From Bacteroidetes bacterium GWB2_32_14 (GTDB lineage: Bacteria; Bacteroidota; Bacteroidia; Bacteroidales; UBA12077): a DNA stretch of 64,000 nt. Under the pieces are notes generated by a model, which saw nothing but the letters and a program-made list of their open reading frames with translations, did not search any database and was not told where the DNA came from. The stretch lies in assembly GCA_001768235.1 (NCBI GenBank), contig MENK01000028.1, positions 1 through 64,000 of the forward strand, in the 5' to 3' direction. Of this stretch, positions 9,575 to 18,596 are shown piece by piece. Position 1 is the first letter of the stretch. Every line of letters starts with the position of its first letter. A program made the position numbers and the translations under genes.

Positions 9575-9915
9575 CAAGTTCCTTTTAAATTTTTTGGGAA
9601 CATTATTCGCCTGTATGCCACTATTCTTCGTCAAAAAATGTGGAAACAAGAATGATCTATTTCTTGCAAATCCAATATCTCCTGCATTCATATTTTGTGA
9701 AGTATCCTGAATTTTTCCTAAACCTGCAAAATAAATATGCTCTTTCGCTATAAATTACATGATTCAAACCAGAACAAATTAATCCTGTCAAATTTAATTT
9801 AAAATCAATATGCATATTATCTCGCTGATTTATAAAAACTTTCACATTTGGAGTATTTTTTTTATAAATAATATGTATAGTATTATTTTTTTACCTATTT
9901 TTGCACCACCTTTTT
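9575..9915. other. intergenic stretch without a convincing gene
   Basis: About 340 AT-rich bases lie between lptB and tRNA-Leu. On the minus strand one frame, starting after a stop near 9760 and running down to about 9600, reads as a plausible short peptide (IYFAGLGKIQ, then NAGDIGFARNR). It runs into the lptB antisense and has no convincing start or partner. It may be the remnant of a lost gene or chance. Nothing else is seen apart from the tRNA promoter element at the right end. Confidence 0.4.
9896..9904 (+). promoter_or_regulatory. -7 element of the tRNA-Leu promoter
   Basis: TATTTTTGC fits TAnnTTTGC exactly, 11 bases before the mature tRNA. No clear TTTG lies at the -33 distance. The bases from TTTTGC to CACC are shared with the tRNA-Glu promoter region. 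Confidence 0.5.
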
Positions 9916-9997
9916 GCGGATGTGGCGTAATTGGTAGCCGCGCTAGACTTAGGATCTAGTGTCGTAAGACGTGGGGGTTCGAGTCCCTTCATCCGCA
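9916..9997 (+). tRNA. tRNA-Leu (anticodon TAG)
   Basis: The acceptor stem GCGGATG pairs with CATCCGC. The anticodon arm is CTAGA-CTTAGGA-TCTAG, giving anticodon TAG. A long variable arm (TGTCGTAAGACGTG) marks a class II leucine tRNA, and the T arm is GGGGG-TTCGAGT-CCCTT. The discriminator base is A and CCA is not encoded. Confidence 0.95.
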
Positions 9998-10081
9998 CTA
10001 AAAAATAAACCGCTGGAGCATTCGAACATTATCGATGGTTTAGCGGTTTTTAAAATTAAAAATCATTCAAAAAAAATACTG

Positions 10082-11449
10082 ATGAACATTACAAAAGAAA
10101 ACATTAACAATGTAAATGCACTCTTGAAAGTTAATGTAACAAAAGACGACTATACTGAAAAAGTAGAAACTCAAATAAAAGAATATAAAAAGAAAGCCCG
10201 GATTGACGGGTTCCGACCGGGGAAAATACCCGAAGGTTTAGTTCGTAAAATGTACGGGAAAGCCATCCTGGTTGACGAAGTCAATAAAATCATGTCCGAT
10301 TCGCTTACAAAATATTTAATCGATGAAAAATTAAATATTCTTGGAGAACCTCTGCCAAGCAGAGAACATCAGAAAACGATTAACTTCGATACCGATACTG
10401 AATTCGAATTTGTTTTCGATATTGCTTTGGCTCCTCAAATTGAAATCAACCTGTCGAAAAAAGATAAAATACCATTTTATGATATTAAGGTAGATGATAA
10501 AATCCTGGATTCTCAAATCGATAATTACTCCCGTCGATTTGGCGAATTTAAAGATGTTGAAGAAGCTACAACCATGGAAATGCTTACAGGTAATTTTATT
10601 CAACTCGACGAAAACAATGCTCCTGTTGAAGCAGGAATCAGTACCGAGCAGGTGAAGATTACCATTGAATATATTAAAGACACTGAAATAAAGAATCTTT
10701 TTGCCGGTAAAAAAGTTGGCGATAAAGTAATTTTTGATTTGCGTAAAGCTTATCCAAGTGATACCGAAATATCATCAATGCTTCGTATCGATAAAGAAAA
10801 AGCTAAAGAATTAACAGGAAATTTTGAATTTGCAATTAACCAGATTCAACGTTTCGAAAAAGCAGAAATAAACCAGGAATTATTCGATAAAGCTTTTGGT
10901 GAAGGAACAATCAAATCAGAAAAAGAATTTAAAGAAAAACTTATAGCTGAAGTAAAAGAGAATTTTATTAAAGAAAGCGATTATCGCTTTATGTTCGACG
11001 CCAAAGATAAACTCGTTAGTAAAATAAACCCTGAGCTTCCTTCAGAATTTCTAAAACGATGGTTGTTAGAAATTAACAAAGGTAAATTTACAGCTGAGCA
11101 AATCGAATTAGAATATCCTGTTTTTGAAGAAGATTTAAAATGGCAATTAATTAAAGACCAAATCATAAGAAACCAGGATATTAAAGTAGATGAGCAGGAA
11201 GTATTAAGTCTTGCAAAAGAAGTTACTGCAGCTCAGTTTATGCAATATGGCTTAAATAATTTACCCGATGAACATCTCGAAAATTATGCCAAAGAAATTC
11301 TGAAAAAAGATAGTGAGCGTAAAAAACTATACGAGAAAAAACTTGAAGATAAAGTTGTTGCTTTTGTTAAAGATTCTGTTAAACTCGATACAAAAGAAAT
11401 TACAACCGACGAGTTTCAGAAACTCTGGTCTGAACAAAAAAGCAAATAA
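10082..11449 (+). CDS. tig: trigger factor
   Basis: Ribosome-associated chaperone and peptidyl-prolyl isomerase that receives nascent chains. The N-terminal ribosome-binding domain contains the signature region KARIDGFRPGKIPEGLVRKMYG (GFRxGKxP, about residues 35-55). A diverged central FKBP-like part (about 150-240) and a helical C-terminal chaperone domain rich in Lys and Glu follow. The start is the ATG at 10082 (MNITKENINN). A longer frame from 9971 would overlap tRNA-Leu and is rejected. The length is 455 residues. The order tig-clpP-clpX is the classic proteostasis cluster. Confidence 0.95.
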   Translation: MNITKENINNVNALLKVNVTKDDYTEKVETQIKEYKKKARIDGFRPGKIPEGLVRKMYGKAILVDEVNKIMSDSLTKYLIDEKLNILGEPLPSREHQKTINFDTDTEFEFVFDIALAPQIEINLSKKDKIPFYDIKVDDKILDSQIDNYSRRFGEFKDVEEATTMEMLTGNFIQLDENNAPVEAGISTEQVKITIEYIKDTEIKNLFAGKKVGDKVIFDLRKAYPSDTEISSMLRIDKEKAKELTGNFEFAINQIQRFEKAEINQELFDKAFGEGTIKSEKEFKEKLIAEVKENFIKESDYRFMFDAKDKLVSKINPELPSEFLKRWLLEINKGKFTAEQIELEYPVFEEDLKWQLIKDQIIRNQDIKVDEQEVLSLAKEVTAAQFMQYGLNNLPDEHLENYAKEILKKDSERKKLYEKKLEDKVVAFVKDSVKLDTKEITTDEFQKLWSEQKSK

Positions 11450-11508
11450 TTTCGTCTTTAATCAAAAATAATTACCTTTATAAGCAACTAATTTAAACTG
11501 GTAAAATT

Positions 11509-12195
11509 ATGTATCCAAAAGACGAATTTAAAAAATACGCAACCAAGCATATCGGGCTAAACAGCTTATCATTGGAGAAATATACTTCTGTTTACAACAA
11601 TTATATATCTCCGACAATTATTGAAGAACGTCAGTTAAACATTGCCCAAATGGATGTGTTTTCCCGGTTAATGATGGATAGAATCATTTTCATGGGAGTT
11701 CCTATTGACGATGATGTGGCTAATATTATACAGGCACAGTTGTTATTTTTAGAATCTGTTGATCCATCAAAAGATATTCAGATTTACATGAATACACCGG
11801 GTGGTGGTGTTCATGCAGGACTAGGTATTTACGACACCATGCAATACATAAGCCCTGATATTGCAACAATTTGTACCGGAATGGCTGCTTCAATGGGAGC
11901 TGTTCTTTTAACTGCCGGCACAAAAGGAAAACGTTCAGCACTAACTCATTCACGTGTTATGATACATCAACCAATGGGTGGTGCGCAAGGCCAGGCTATC
12001 GATATCGAAATTACAACCCGGGAAATTGTAAAACTTAAAAAAGAACTTTACGAAATCATTGCCTCACACACGGGAAATCCTTTTAAGAAAATTGAAAAAG
12101 ATTCCGATCGTGATTACTGGATGACTGCCGAAGAAGCTAAAGCTTATGGAATGATTGACGAAGTTCTGGTACGAAACGGAAATAAAAAGAAATAA
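11509..12195 (+). CDS. clpP: ATP-dependent Clp protease proteolytic subunit
   Basis: Serine protease that forms the double-heptamer chamber fed by ClpX. The catalytic Ser128 lies in GMAASMGAVLL, His153 in HSRVMIHQPMGG, and the Asp follows in the DSDRDYWMTAEEA region. The 228 residues include an N-terminal extension of about 25 residues beyond E. coli ClpP, probably a processed propeptide. It lies 59 bases after tig and is followed by a strong hairpin terminator before clpX. Confidence 0.97.
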   Translation: MYPKDEFKKYATKHIGLNSLSLEKYTSVYNNYISPTIIEERQLNIAQMDVFSRLMMDRIIFMGVPIDDDVANIIQAQLLFLESVDPSKDIQIYMNTPGGGVHAGLGIYDTMQYISPDIATICTGMAASMGAVLLTAGTKGKRSALTHSRVMIHQPMGGAQGQAIDIEITTREIVKLKKELYEIIASHTGNPFKKIEKDSDRDYWMTAEEAKAYGMIDEVLVRNGNKKK

Positions 12196-12232
12196 AAAGA
12201 AATAGTATTTTCTTTATCATATCAAAGAATTA

Positions 12233-12261
12233 ACTGCATTTACCCAAATGCAGTTTTTTTT
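12233..12261 (+). terminator. terminator between clpP and clpX
   Basis: ACTGCATTT and AAATGCAGT form a perfect 9-bp stem with the loop ACCC, followed by eight T. It suggests that clpP and clpX can be transcribed separately. A -7-like TAAATTTGC at 12277-12285 follows it, without a clear -33 TTTG. Confidence 0.85.
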
Positions 12262-12321
12262 TATTGATTTATACAGTAAATTTGCAAAATATATATAATA
12301 AGGTTTTTAAATTTTACTTCA

Positions 12322-13542
12322 ATGGATAAATGTTCGTTTTGCGGGAGAGATAAGAAAGAAACAAACCTTTTAATTGCAGGATTATCAGGTCATATCTGTG
12401 ATCGTTGCATTGATCAGGCACATGAAATTGTTCAGGAAGAACTCCGTAAAAAAGGGAATTTTGATGTAAATCAAATCAAACTATTAAAACCTGTTGAAAT
12501 AAAGACCTTTTTAGATCAATATGTTATTGGTCAGGAAGAAGCTAAACGATTTCTTTCTGTTGCTGTTTACAATCACTACAAACGATTAATGCAAACCAAT
12601 CACAAAGATGAGGAAGACGTAGAAATTGAAAAATCAAATATTATTCTTGTTGGCGAAACAGGTACAGGTAAAACATTATTAGCCAGAACAATTGCAAAAA
12701 TGTTGCATGTTCCCTTTACCATTGTTGATGCTACTGTTTTAACCGAAGCGGGTTACGTTGGTGAAGATATTGAAAGTATTTTAACCAGATTGTTACAAGT
12801 TGCAGACTATAACACCGAGGCTGCCGAAAAAGGCATCGTGTTTATTGATGAAATCGATAAAATTGCCCGCAAAGGAGATAATCCATCAATAACTCGTGAT
12901 GTTTCAGGAGAAGGTGTTCAGCAGGGATTATTGAAATTGCTCGAAGGATCTGTTGTAAATGTTCCACCACAAGGCGGACGTAAGCATCCCGACCAGAAAA
13001 TGATTCCTGTAAATACTAAAAACATATTATTTATCTGTGGTGGTGCATTTGATGGTATTGAACGCAAAATTGGCCAGCGATTAAATACCCAGGTTGTTGG
13101 ATATTCTGCAAGCCGGGAAAAAGATAAAATTGATCGTGAAAATTTATTGCAATACATAGCCCCGCAGGATTTAAAGGCATTTGGTTTAATTCCTGAAATC
13201 ATTGGCCGTTTACCGGTACTAACCTATCTGAATCCATTAGACAGAGAAGCACTACGCAGAATTCTTACCGACCCCAAAAATGCAATTATAAAGCAATATG
13301 AAAAATTGTTTAAAATGGATGGCGTAAAACTAAGCTTCGAAAAAGAAGTTTTAGATTATATTGTAGATAAGGCTATTGAATTTAAATTAGGAGCCCGGGG
13401 ATTACGTTCCATCTGCGAAGCCATCATGATTGATGTTATGTTTGACATCCCGTCATCTGAAGAAAAAACAGTTAAAATTACCCTTGATTACGCTAAAGAA
13501 AAACTAGCTAAAGTAAATATCCAGCGATTAAAAGCTGCTTAG
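12322..13542 (+). CDS. clpX: ATP-dependent Clp protease ATP-binding subunit ClpX
   Basis: AAA+ unfoldase that delivers substrates to ClpP. The N-terminal zinc finger has Cys4, Cys7, Cys26 and Cys29. Walker A is GETGTGKT, Walker B is [11 protein letters not shown], the pore loop GYVGEDIE follows, and the ClpP-binding loop reads [11 protein letters not shown], with the IGF-type tripeptide not obvious in that position. The ClpX signature [12 protein letters not shown] is near the end. The 406 residues match the family. Confidence 0.96.
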   Translation: MDKCSFCGRDKKETNLLIAGLSGHICDRCIDQAHEIVQEELRKKGNFDVNQIKLLKPVEIKTFLDQYVIGQEEAKRFLSVAVYNHYKRLMQTNHKDEEDVEIEKSNIILVGETGTGKTLLARTIAKMLHVPFTIVDATVLTEAGYVGEDIESILTRLLQVADYNTEAAEKGIVFIDEIDKIARKGDNPSITRDVSGEGVQQGLLKLLEGSVVNVPPQGGRKHPDQKMIPVNTKNILFICGGAFDGIERKIGQRLNTQVVGYSASREKDKIDRENLLQYIAPQDLKAFGLIPEIIGRLPVLTYLNPLDREALRRILTDPKNAIIKQYEKLFKMDGVKLSFEKEVLDYIVDKAIEFKLGARGLRSICEAIMIDVMFDIPSSEEKTVKITLDYAKEKLAKVNIQRLKAA

Positions 13543-13589
13543 TTTTTTAATTTTAATAACAAATCCTGAATCACGGTTTACAAAGAGAA

Positions 13590-13614
13590 ACAGTCACTTT
13601 ATGTGGCTGTTTTT
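13590..13614. terminator. terminator between convergent clpX and folA
   Basis: ACAGTCAC and GTGGCTGT form an 8-bp stem with one G-T pair and loop TTTAT, followed by five T on the plus strand. It directly abuts the folA stop and could serve both genes. Confidence 0.75.
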
Positions 13615-14098
13615 ATTTCATTTTATCGAGAATTAGTATTGAAAAAGGGTATTTATTTTTTTCATCCGGTTCAAAATCATGCCGGCTCTTTTCAATCCAT
13701 TCATTCATATTAATTTCCGGGAAAAAAGTGTCGCCATCAAAAACATGATGAACTTTTGTAAGGTATATTCTATCAGCTATTGGTAAGGCCTGTTTATATA
13801 TATTCCCTCCGCCAATAATAAAAATTTCCGATTCGTTTTTCGCGAAATCCAAAGCTTCCTGCAATGAATGTACAACGATACATCCTTCAGCTTTATAGTT
13901 CTTATCCCTTGTAATAATAACATTTGTCCTGTTTGGTAAAGGCTTACCGCACGACTCAAATGTTTTTCGCCCCTGAATTACATAATGCCCCGTTGTTGTT
14001 TCTTTAAAATGTTTTAAATCCTTGGGTAAATGCCAAATCAGATTATTATCTTTTCCAATTACATTATTCTCGGCAACAGCTACAATAATTGAAATCAT
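13613..14098 (-). CDS. folA: dihydrofolate reductase
   Basis: Reduces dihydrofolate to tetrahydrofolate with NADPH, regenerating the cofactor used by ThyA. It shows MISIIVAVAENNVIGKDNNLIWHLPKDLKHFKETT at the N-terminus in family form, with the WHLP motif and the acidic residue that follows. IQGRKTFES and the nucleotide-binding FIIGGGNIYKQAL are also present. The 161 residues are the usual length. It is 35 bases downstream of thyA, the common thyA-folA pair. Confidence 0.95.
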   Translation of the reverse strand: MISIIVAVAENNVIGKDNNLIWHLPKDLKHFKETTTGHYVIQGRKTFESCGKPLPNRTNVIITRDKNYKAEGCIVVHSLQEALDFAKNESEIFIIGGGNIYKQALPIADRIYLTKVHHVFDGDTFFPEINMNEWIEKSRHDFEPDEKNKYPFSILILDKMK

Positions 14099-14133
14099 TA
14101 AACTAATATTAATTTGTAATTCTAAATTCGTAA

Positions 14134-14928
14134 TTAAACAGAAATTGCACCTTTAATATGTGGATGCGGATCGTAATTTTCTAAAGAAAAATCTTCAAAT
14201 GAAAATGAAAAAATATCTTTTTTATCAGGATTTAATTTTAAATCAGGTAATTCTCTTGGTTCTCGTGATAATTGTAATTTAACCTGTTCAATGTGGTTCA
14301 AATAAATATGAGCATCACCTAAGGTATGAATAAACTCATAGGCTTCCAGCCCGGTAGCCTGGGCAACCATTTTTAAGAGTATTGCATACGAAGCAATATT
14401 AAATGGTACACCTATAAAAATATCGGCACTACGTTGGTACAGTTGGCAAGATAGTTTTCCATTTGCAACGTAAAACTGGAATAAAATATGGCAAGGTGGC
14501 AGAGCCATGTTTTTTAAATCAGCTACATTCCAGGCACTTACTAAATGCCGGCGCGAATCAGGATTATTCTTGATTGAATCAATAATCTGCGAAATCTGAT
14601 CAATCGATTTTCCATCAGGTGATGGCCACGAACGCCACTGATATCCATAAATATTGCCCAAATTTCCATTCTTGTCTGCCCATTCATCCCAAATTTTTAC
14701 ACCACGATCATTTAAATATTTAATATTCGTATCCCCGTTTAAGAACCAGAGTAACTCGTATATAATCGATTTCAAATGAAGTTTTTTTGTTGTCAGTAAA
14801 GGAAACCCTTCCTGTAAATTAAACCTCATCTGGTATCCAAAAGTACTCAGGGTACCTGTTCCTGTACGATCTTCTTTTTTTACACCTGTTTTTATAACAT
14901 GATCAAGTAATTCTAGATATTGTCTCAT
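14134..14928 (-). CDS. thyA: thymidylate synthase
   Basis: Methylates dUMP to dTMP using methylene-tetrahydrofolate. It shows the N-terminal [12 protein letters not shown], the catalytic Cys146 in [14 protein letters not shown], the [18 protein letters not shown] nucleotide-binding stretch and the C-terminal [10 protein letters not shown] (Pro-rich end, terminal Val). The 264 residues equal the E. coli enzyme length. It is the first gene of the unit with folA. The gene is divergent from the Rrf2 regulator across 220 bases. Confidence 0.97.
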   Translation of the reverse strand: MRQYLELLDHVIKTGVKKEDRTGTGTLSTFGYQMRFNLQEGFPLLTTKKLHLKSIIYELLWFLNGDTNIKYLNDRGVKIWDEWADKNGNLGNIYGYQWRSWPSPDGKSIDQISQIIDSIKNNPDSRRHLVSAWNVADLKNMALPPCHILFQFYVANGKLSCQLYQRSADIFIGVPFNIASYAILLKMVAQATGLEAYEFIHTLGDAHIYLNHIEQVKLQLSREPRELPDLKLNPDKKDIFSFSFEDFSLENYDPHPHIKGAISV

Positions 14929-15085
14929 TATCTGTCTTTTTCAATTATCTGTTTTTATGTAAAATTAAGAAAATACCTTAGCGGAACTATCATTATCATC
15001 AGTCTGCAAATTAATTTGAAATGAATTTAATATCAAATCCTTATCAAACAATATATTCAGACAAAAACAATTTTTCAACAATTTG

Positions 15086-15116
15086 TTTGTTAATAAAAAA
15101 CAAATAGTACATTTAC
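15086..15116 (+). promoter_or_regulatory. promoter of the Rrf2 regulator
   Basis: TTTG (15086-15089), an 18-base spacer and TACATTTAC (15108-15116) fit the Bacteroidota pattern with one mismatch. ATTTGTTT and AAACAAAT arms overlap it, a possible autoregulatory inverted repeat, but the composition is simple. Confidence 0.5.
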
Positions 15117-15148
15117 GCATTTAATTACGATAATTACTTAAATTAATT

Positions 15149-15547
15149 ATGTCAAAAATTGTTTCATTATCAGAAGCTGCATCTATTGCCCTTCATGGAT
15201 TAATTCTAATTGCCAGGGAAAAAGAAGGATTAAACGTTATAAAAATAGCTGAACGTACAAATACATCAAAACATCATGTTGCAAAGGTAATGCAACGATT
15301 GGTAAAGGCCGGCTACTTATATTCACAGCGTGGCCCAAGCGGGGGGTTTGTTCTTAAAAAGAAAGCTGAAGATATTAACTTTCTTGATATTTACGAAACC
15401 ATAGAAGGAAATATTGAAATCAATACCTGTCCTATGGATAAGCCTATTTGCCCGTTTGATAAATGTATAATGAATAATGTCACCAATAAAATGACTACTG
15501 AATTCAGAAATTATTTGAAAGAACAAACGATCGACCAGTACCTGTAA
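15149..15547 (+). CDS. Rrf2 family transcriptional regulator
   Basis: DNA-binding regulator of the IscR/NsrR/RsrR family. It has an N-terminal winged helix with IAERTNTSKHHVAKVMQRLVKAGYLYSQRGPSGGF, where the wing carries the RGPSGG signature. Three cysteines (Cys94, Cys101, Cys106; C-x6-C-x4-C) can hold an Fe-S cluster that senses NO or redox state. The 132 residues are usual. It stands first in a cluster with hcp and a YgbA_NO gene, which makes an NsrR-like NO sensor the likeliest role. That is inference from context. Confidence 0.9.
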   Translation: MSKIVSLSEAASIALHGLILIAREKEGLNVIKIAERTNTSKHHVAKVMQRLVKAGYLYSQRGPSGGFVLKKKAEDINFLDIYETIEGNIEINTCPMDKPICPFDKCIMNNVTNKMTTEFRNYLKEQTIDQYL

Positions 15548-15571
15548 TCAATAAATCATAAAAATTCATTC

Positions 15572-15597
15572 TCCCGATATTTTTATCGGGATTTTTT
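15572..15597 (+). terminator. terminator after the Rrf2 gene
   Basis: TCCCGATA and TATCGGGA form an 8-bp stem with loop TTTT and a following T run. It separates the regulator from the downstream hcp genes. Confidence 0.85.
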
Positions 15598-15650
15598 ATT
15601 TCTTCATTTTTTTCATAAAAATTCTTGCAGATTATCAGCAACATAAGCCT

Positions 15651-15672
15651 TTTTATGATATAAATCATAAAA
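15651..15672. promoter_or_regulatory. perfect inverted repeat, FNR/DNR-like operator candidate
   Basis: TTTTATGAT and ATCATAAAA are perfect 9-base arms around a 4-base spacer, ATAA. The core TGAT-N4-ATCA has the spacing and half-sites known for FNR/DNR-type CRP-family regulators (TTGAT-N4-ATCAA). It lies 87 bases before the ferredoxin gene and has no T run, so it is more likely an operator than a terminator. Confidence 0.55.
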
Positions 15673-15759
15673 AATAATTAGGTTAAGAATAAAACTATTT
15701 GTTATTTTGGTATTTGAATACTTTAATTCCTTTTTACGATAAATAAATATCAATACAAT

Positions 15760-16698
15760 ATGAAAAGACAGATTATTCAAATTGACGAAGAAAAATGTAC
15801 GGGATGTGGTTTATGCATTCCTAACTGTCATGAGGGTGCATTACAAATGATCGATGGGAAAGCTCGGCTTATAAGCGATTTAATGTGCGATGGTTTAGGA
15901 TCATGTATTGGGCATTGCCCTGAAGGAGCAATTGAAATTATTGAACGTGAAGCTCAACCCTACGATGAAATTGCCGTGATTAAAGACATGGTTTTAAAAG
16001 GTAAAAATGTAGTCATTGCTCATCTTGCACATTTAAAAGACCATCAGGAATTTGGCTATTTAAAACAAGGAGTTAAATGGATGCAGGAAAACAGAGCAAG
16101 TATTGCCTTTGATATTGATGAAGTCATATCCAGAGTCCATAATGGAACTAAAGTTCAAGAGGAAATAACTTCAGGTTCTTGTGGTTGTGGCGGGCACGAT
16201 GAGCAACCTAACCAAAATCATGTTCATGAACAACATCATCATGGCGGGGGATGCCCCGGTTCCATATCAAAATCATTTAGTCAAACAAAAACAATGCATA
16301 CGATGAGTGATACTCCATCGCAACTAACACATTGGCCTGTTCAAATGCATTTAATAAACCCGGCTGCAGCACATTTCCAAAACTCGGATCTGATATTGGC
16401 TGCCGATTGTGTTGCTTTTTCATTGGGGAATTTTCACTCAAACTTTTTAAAAGGTAAAACTCTGGCTATTGCATGTCCGAAATTAGATTCTAACAAAGAA
16501 GCATATATCGATAAACTCGTTGCCTTAATTGACAAATCTAAAGTAAATACAATAACCGTTATGAAAATGGAAGTGCCATGCTGTGGAGGTATTCTTCAAA
16601 TGGTACAAATTGCTTTACAACATGCTTCACGTAAAGTACCTGTAAAATCAATAACAGTAAGTGTAACCGGGGAAATAATTTCGGAAGACTGGATTTAA
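15760..16698 (+). CDS. 4Fe-4S ferredoxin-domain protein upstream of hcp
   Basis: Probable electron-transfer partner of the hybrid cluster protein. The N-terminus has a classic cluster motif (Cys13, Cys16, Cys19, Cys23; CTGCGLCIPNC). A second, diverged one follows (Cys43, Cys49, Cys53; CDGLGSC then GHCPEGA). The middle has SCGCGGH and a His-rich stretch (HVHEQHHHGGGC), possibly metal-binding. The C-terminal part (about residues 185-312) is a folded domain with VPCCGGI. The 312 residues match ferredoxin proteins that sit before hcp in other anaerobes. It is the Hcr equivalent by position only, since no flavin domain is seen. Confidence 0.82.
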   Translation: MKRQIIQIDEEKCTGCGLCIPNCHEGALQMIDGKARLISDLMCDGLGSCIGHCPEGAIEIIEREAQPYDEIAVIKDMVLKGKNVVIAHLAHLKDHQEFGYLKQGVKWMQENRASIAFDIDEVISRVHNGTKVQEEITSGSCGCGGHDEQPNQNHVHEQHHHGGGCPGSISKSFSQTKTMHTMSDTPSQLTHWPVQMHLINPAAAHFQNSDLILAADCVAFSLGNFHSNFLKGKTLAIACPKLDSNKEAYIDKLVALIDKSKVNTITVMKMEVPCCGGILQMVQIALQHASRKVPVKSITVSVTGEIISEDWI

Positions 16699-16801
16699 TA
16701 CTAAAAAATTCGTAAATTGCTATTATTCATACATATAGTGATTCTAAGAACAAATTACTAATTCAAATTTTTATTAAATAATAACTTAAAAATTAAATAC
16801 A

Positions 16802-18457
16802 ATGAGTATGTTTTGTTATCAGTGTCAGGAAACTGCAAAAGGAACAGGCTGCACCATTCAGGGTGTTTGTGGTAAAAAAGACGATGTTGCCAATATGCAG
16901 GATCTTTTGATGTTTGTATTAAAGGGTATTTCCTTTTATACTAAAACTGCAAGAGATAAAGGAATTGAGTATGATGAAAAAATCAACAAATTCGTTTTTG
17001 ATGGTTTATTTGCAACCATAACCAATGCAAATTTCAGTAAGCAAGTATTTATCGACAGAGTTACTAAAGGTTTAGAAATCCGAAACAATTTACGCAAAAA
17101 GCTTGAAGATGCCGGGGTAAACATTGAAATTTTAAAACCTCATTCGTCGGCAATCTGGAATGGTAATCCAGAAACTTATGAAGAAAAAGCAAAATTAGTA
17201 GGAGTTTTAGCAACTGAAAATGAAGATGTACGTTCGTTGCGTGAATTGATTACTTATGGATTGAAAGGTTTGGCAGCTTATACCGAGCATGCATTCAACT
17301 TAGGCTACGAAAACAAAGATTTGTACAAATTTATGCAGGATGCTTTAGTTGCTACAACCGATAATTCGTTAACAGCCGATCAATTAGTCGCTTTAACTTT
17401 GCAAACAGGTAAGTATGGAGTTGAAGCAATGGCCCTGCTTGATAAAGCTAACACTTCGTCTTATGGAAACCCTGAAATCACTAAAGTAAATATTGGGGTT
17501 CGTAACAATCCCGGCATTCTTATCAGCGGGCACGACCTGAAAGACATGGAAGAGTTGTTAAAGCAAACCGAGGGAACGGGTGTTGATGTATATACTCATA
17601 GCGAAATGTTACCTGCAAACTACTATCCTGCTTTTAAAAAATATAAGCATTTCGTGGGCAACTATGGAAACTCCTGGTGGAAACAAAAAGAAGAATTCGA
17701 AACGTTTAACGGGCCAATACTTTTTACAACCAATTGTTTGGTACCACCTAAAAAAGATGCCGGATATTATAACAAAGTTTATACAACAGGTGCAGCAGGA
17801 TTCGATGGGTTCCCGCATATTGCTGACAGGGTAAATGGAAAACCTAAAGATTTTTCAAAAATTATTGAACATGCAAAAAAATGCTCTGCTCCTGTTGAAA
17901 TTGAAAAAGGAGAAATCATTGGTGGATTTGCCCACAACCAGGTAATTCAATTAGCCGATAAAGTTGTAGCTGCTGTTAAATCAGGTGCAATTAAAAAATT
18001 CTTTGTAATGGCAGGTTGCGATGGACGAATGAAAGACAGAGATTACTATACCGAATTTGCAGATAAATTACCAAAAGATACTGTAATTCTTACTGCAGGT
18101 TGTGCTAAATACAGATATAACAAATTACAACTAGGTGATATCGGGGGCATTCCACGAGTTTTAGATGCCGGACAATGCAACGACAGTTACTCATTGGCCG
18201 TTATTGCACTTAAATTAAAAGAAGTATTCCAAAAAAACGATATCAACGAGTTGCCTATCGCGTATAATATTGCATGGTACGAACAAAAAGCAGTAATCGT
18301 ATTGTTAGCATTATTATATCTTGGAGTAAAAAATATCCATTTAGGCCCCACATTACCAGGCTTCTTATCACCTAATGTTGCTAAAGTTTTGATCGAAACA
18401 TTTGGTATTGCAGGAATTGGAACTGTTGATGATGATATAAAACTTTTTATGAATTAA
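16802..18457 (+). CDS. hcp: hybrid cluster protein (Hcp, hydroxylamine/NO reductase)
   Basis: Fe-S enzyme that reduces NO to N2O, and hydroxylamine in vitro, protecting cells from nitrosative stress. The N-terminal cysteines Cys5, Cys8, Cys17 and Cys23 (C-x2-C-x8-C-x5-C) are the spacing of Hcps from anaerobes rather than the enterobacterial type. Hybrid-cluster ligand regions appear as [27 protein letters not shown] and [10 protein letters not shown], then EQKAV. The 551 residues match the family. It follows the ferredoxin gene after about 100 bases. The motif set is intact, so activity is expected. Confidence 0.96.
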   Translation: MSMFCYQCQETAKGTGCTIQGVCGKKDDVANMQDLLMFVLKGISFYTKTARDKGIEYDEKINKFVFDGLFATITNANFSKQVFIDRVTKGLEIRNNLRKKLEDAGVNIEILKPHSSAIWNGNPETYEEKAKLVGVLATENEDVRSLRELITYGLKGLAAYTEHAFNLGYENKDLYKFMQDALVATTDNSLTADQLVALTLQTGKYGVEAMALLDKANTSSYGNPEITKVNIGVRNNPGILISGHDLKDMEELLKQTEGTGVDVYTHSEMLPANYYPAFKKYKHFVGNYGNSWWKQKEEFETFNGPILFTTNCLVPPKKDAGYYNKVYTTGAAGFDGFPHIADRVNGKPKDFSKIIEHAKKCSAPVEIEKGEIIGGFAHNQVIQLADKVVAAVKSGAIKKFFVMAGCDGRMKDRDYYTEFADKLPKDTVILTAGCAKYRYNKLQLGDIGGIPRVLDAGQCNDSYSLAVIALKLKEVFQKNDINELPIAYNIAWYEQKAVIVLLALLYLGVKNIHLGPTLPGFLSPNVAKVLIETFGIAGIGTVDDDIKLFMN

Positions 18458-18473
18458 TTTTAAACAATAAATA

Positions 18474-18565
18474 CTTGGTGAGCCTTTGTGAAGTACTTCG
18501 TGCAACTTCGTGGTTTATTTTATTTACCACAATGGACTCAAAGGCTGCCACGAAGATTCACCAAG
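18474..18565. repeat. imperfect inverted-repeat element (MITE-like)
   Basis: The left arm starts CTTGGTGAGCCTTTGTG and includes CTTCGTGG. The right arm includes CCACGAAG and ends TTCACCAAG. Reading the right arm in reverse complement gives CTTGGTGAATCTTCGTGG, a close relative of the left arm. The unit is about 92 bases, lies between hcp and the first cupin, and has no coding capacity. Similar CACGAAG-type palindromic elements occur scattered in bacterial genomes. Membership in such a family is inferred. Confidence 0.55.
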
Positions 18566-18596
18566 AATCTATTTAATTATTTATGAACGATACAAT

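Noticed and set aside
9971-10081. N-terminal extension of trigger factor from 9971
   Set aside because: It would translate the 3' end of tRNA-Leu; the family start motif fits the ATG at 10082.
18510-18596. N-terminal extension of the first cupin
   Set aside because: It would encode the inverted-repeat element, and the ATG at 18597 starts the fold as in the second cupin.
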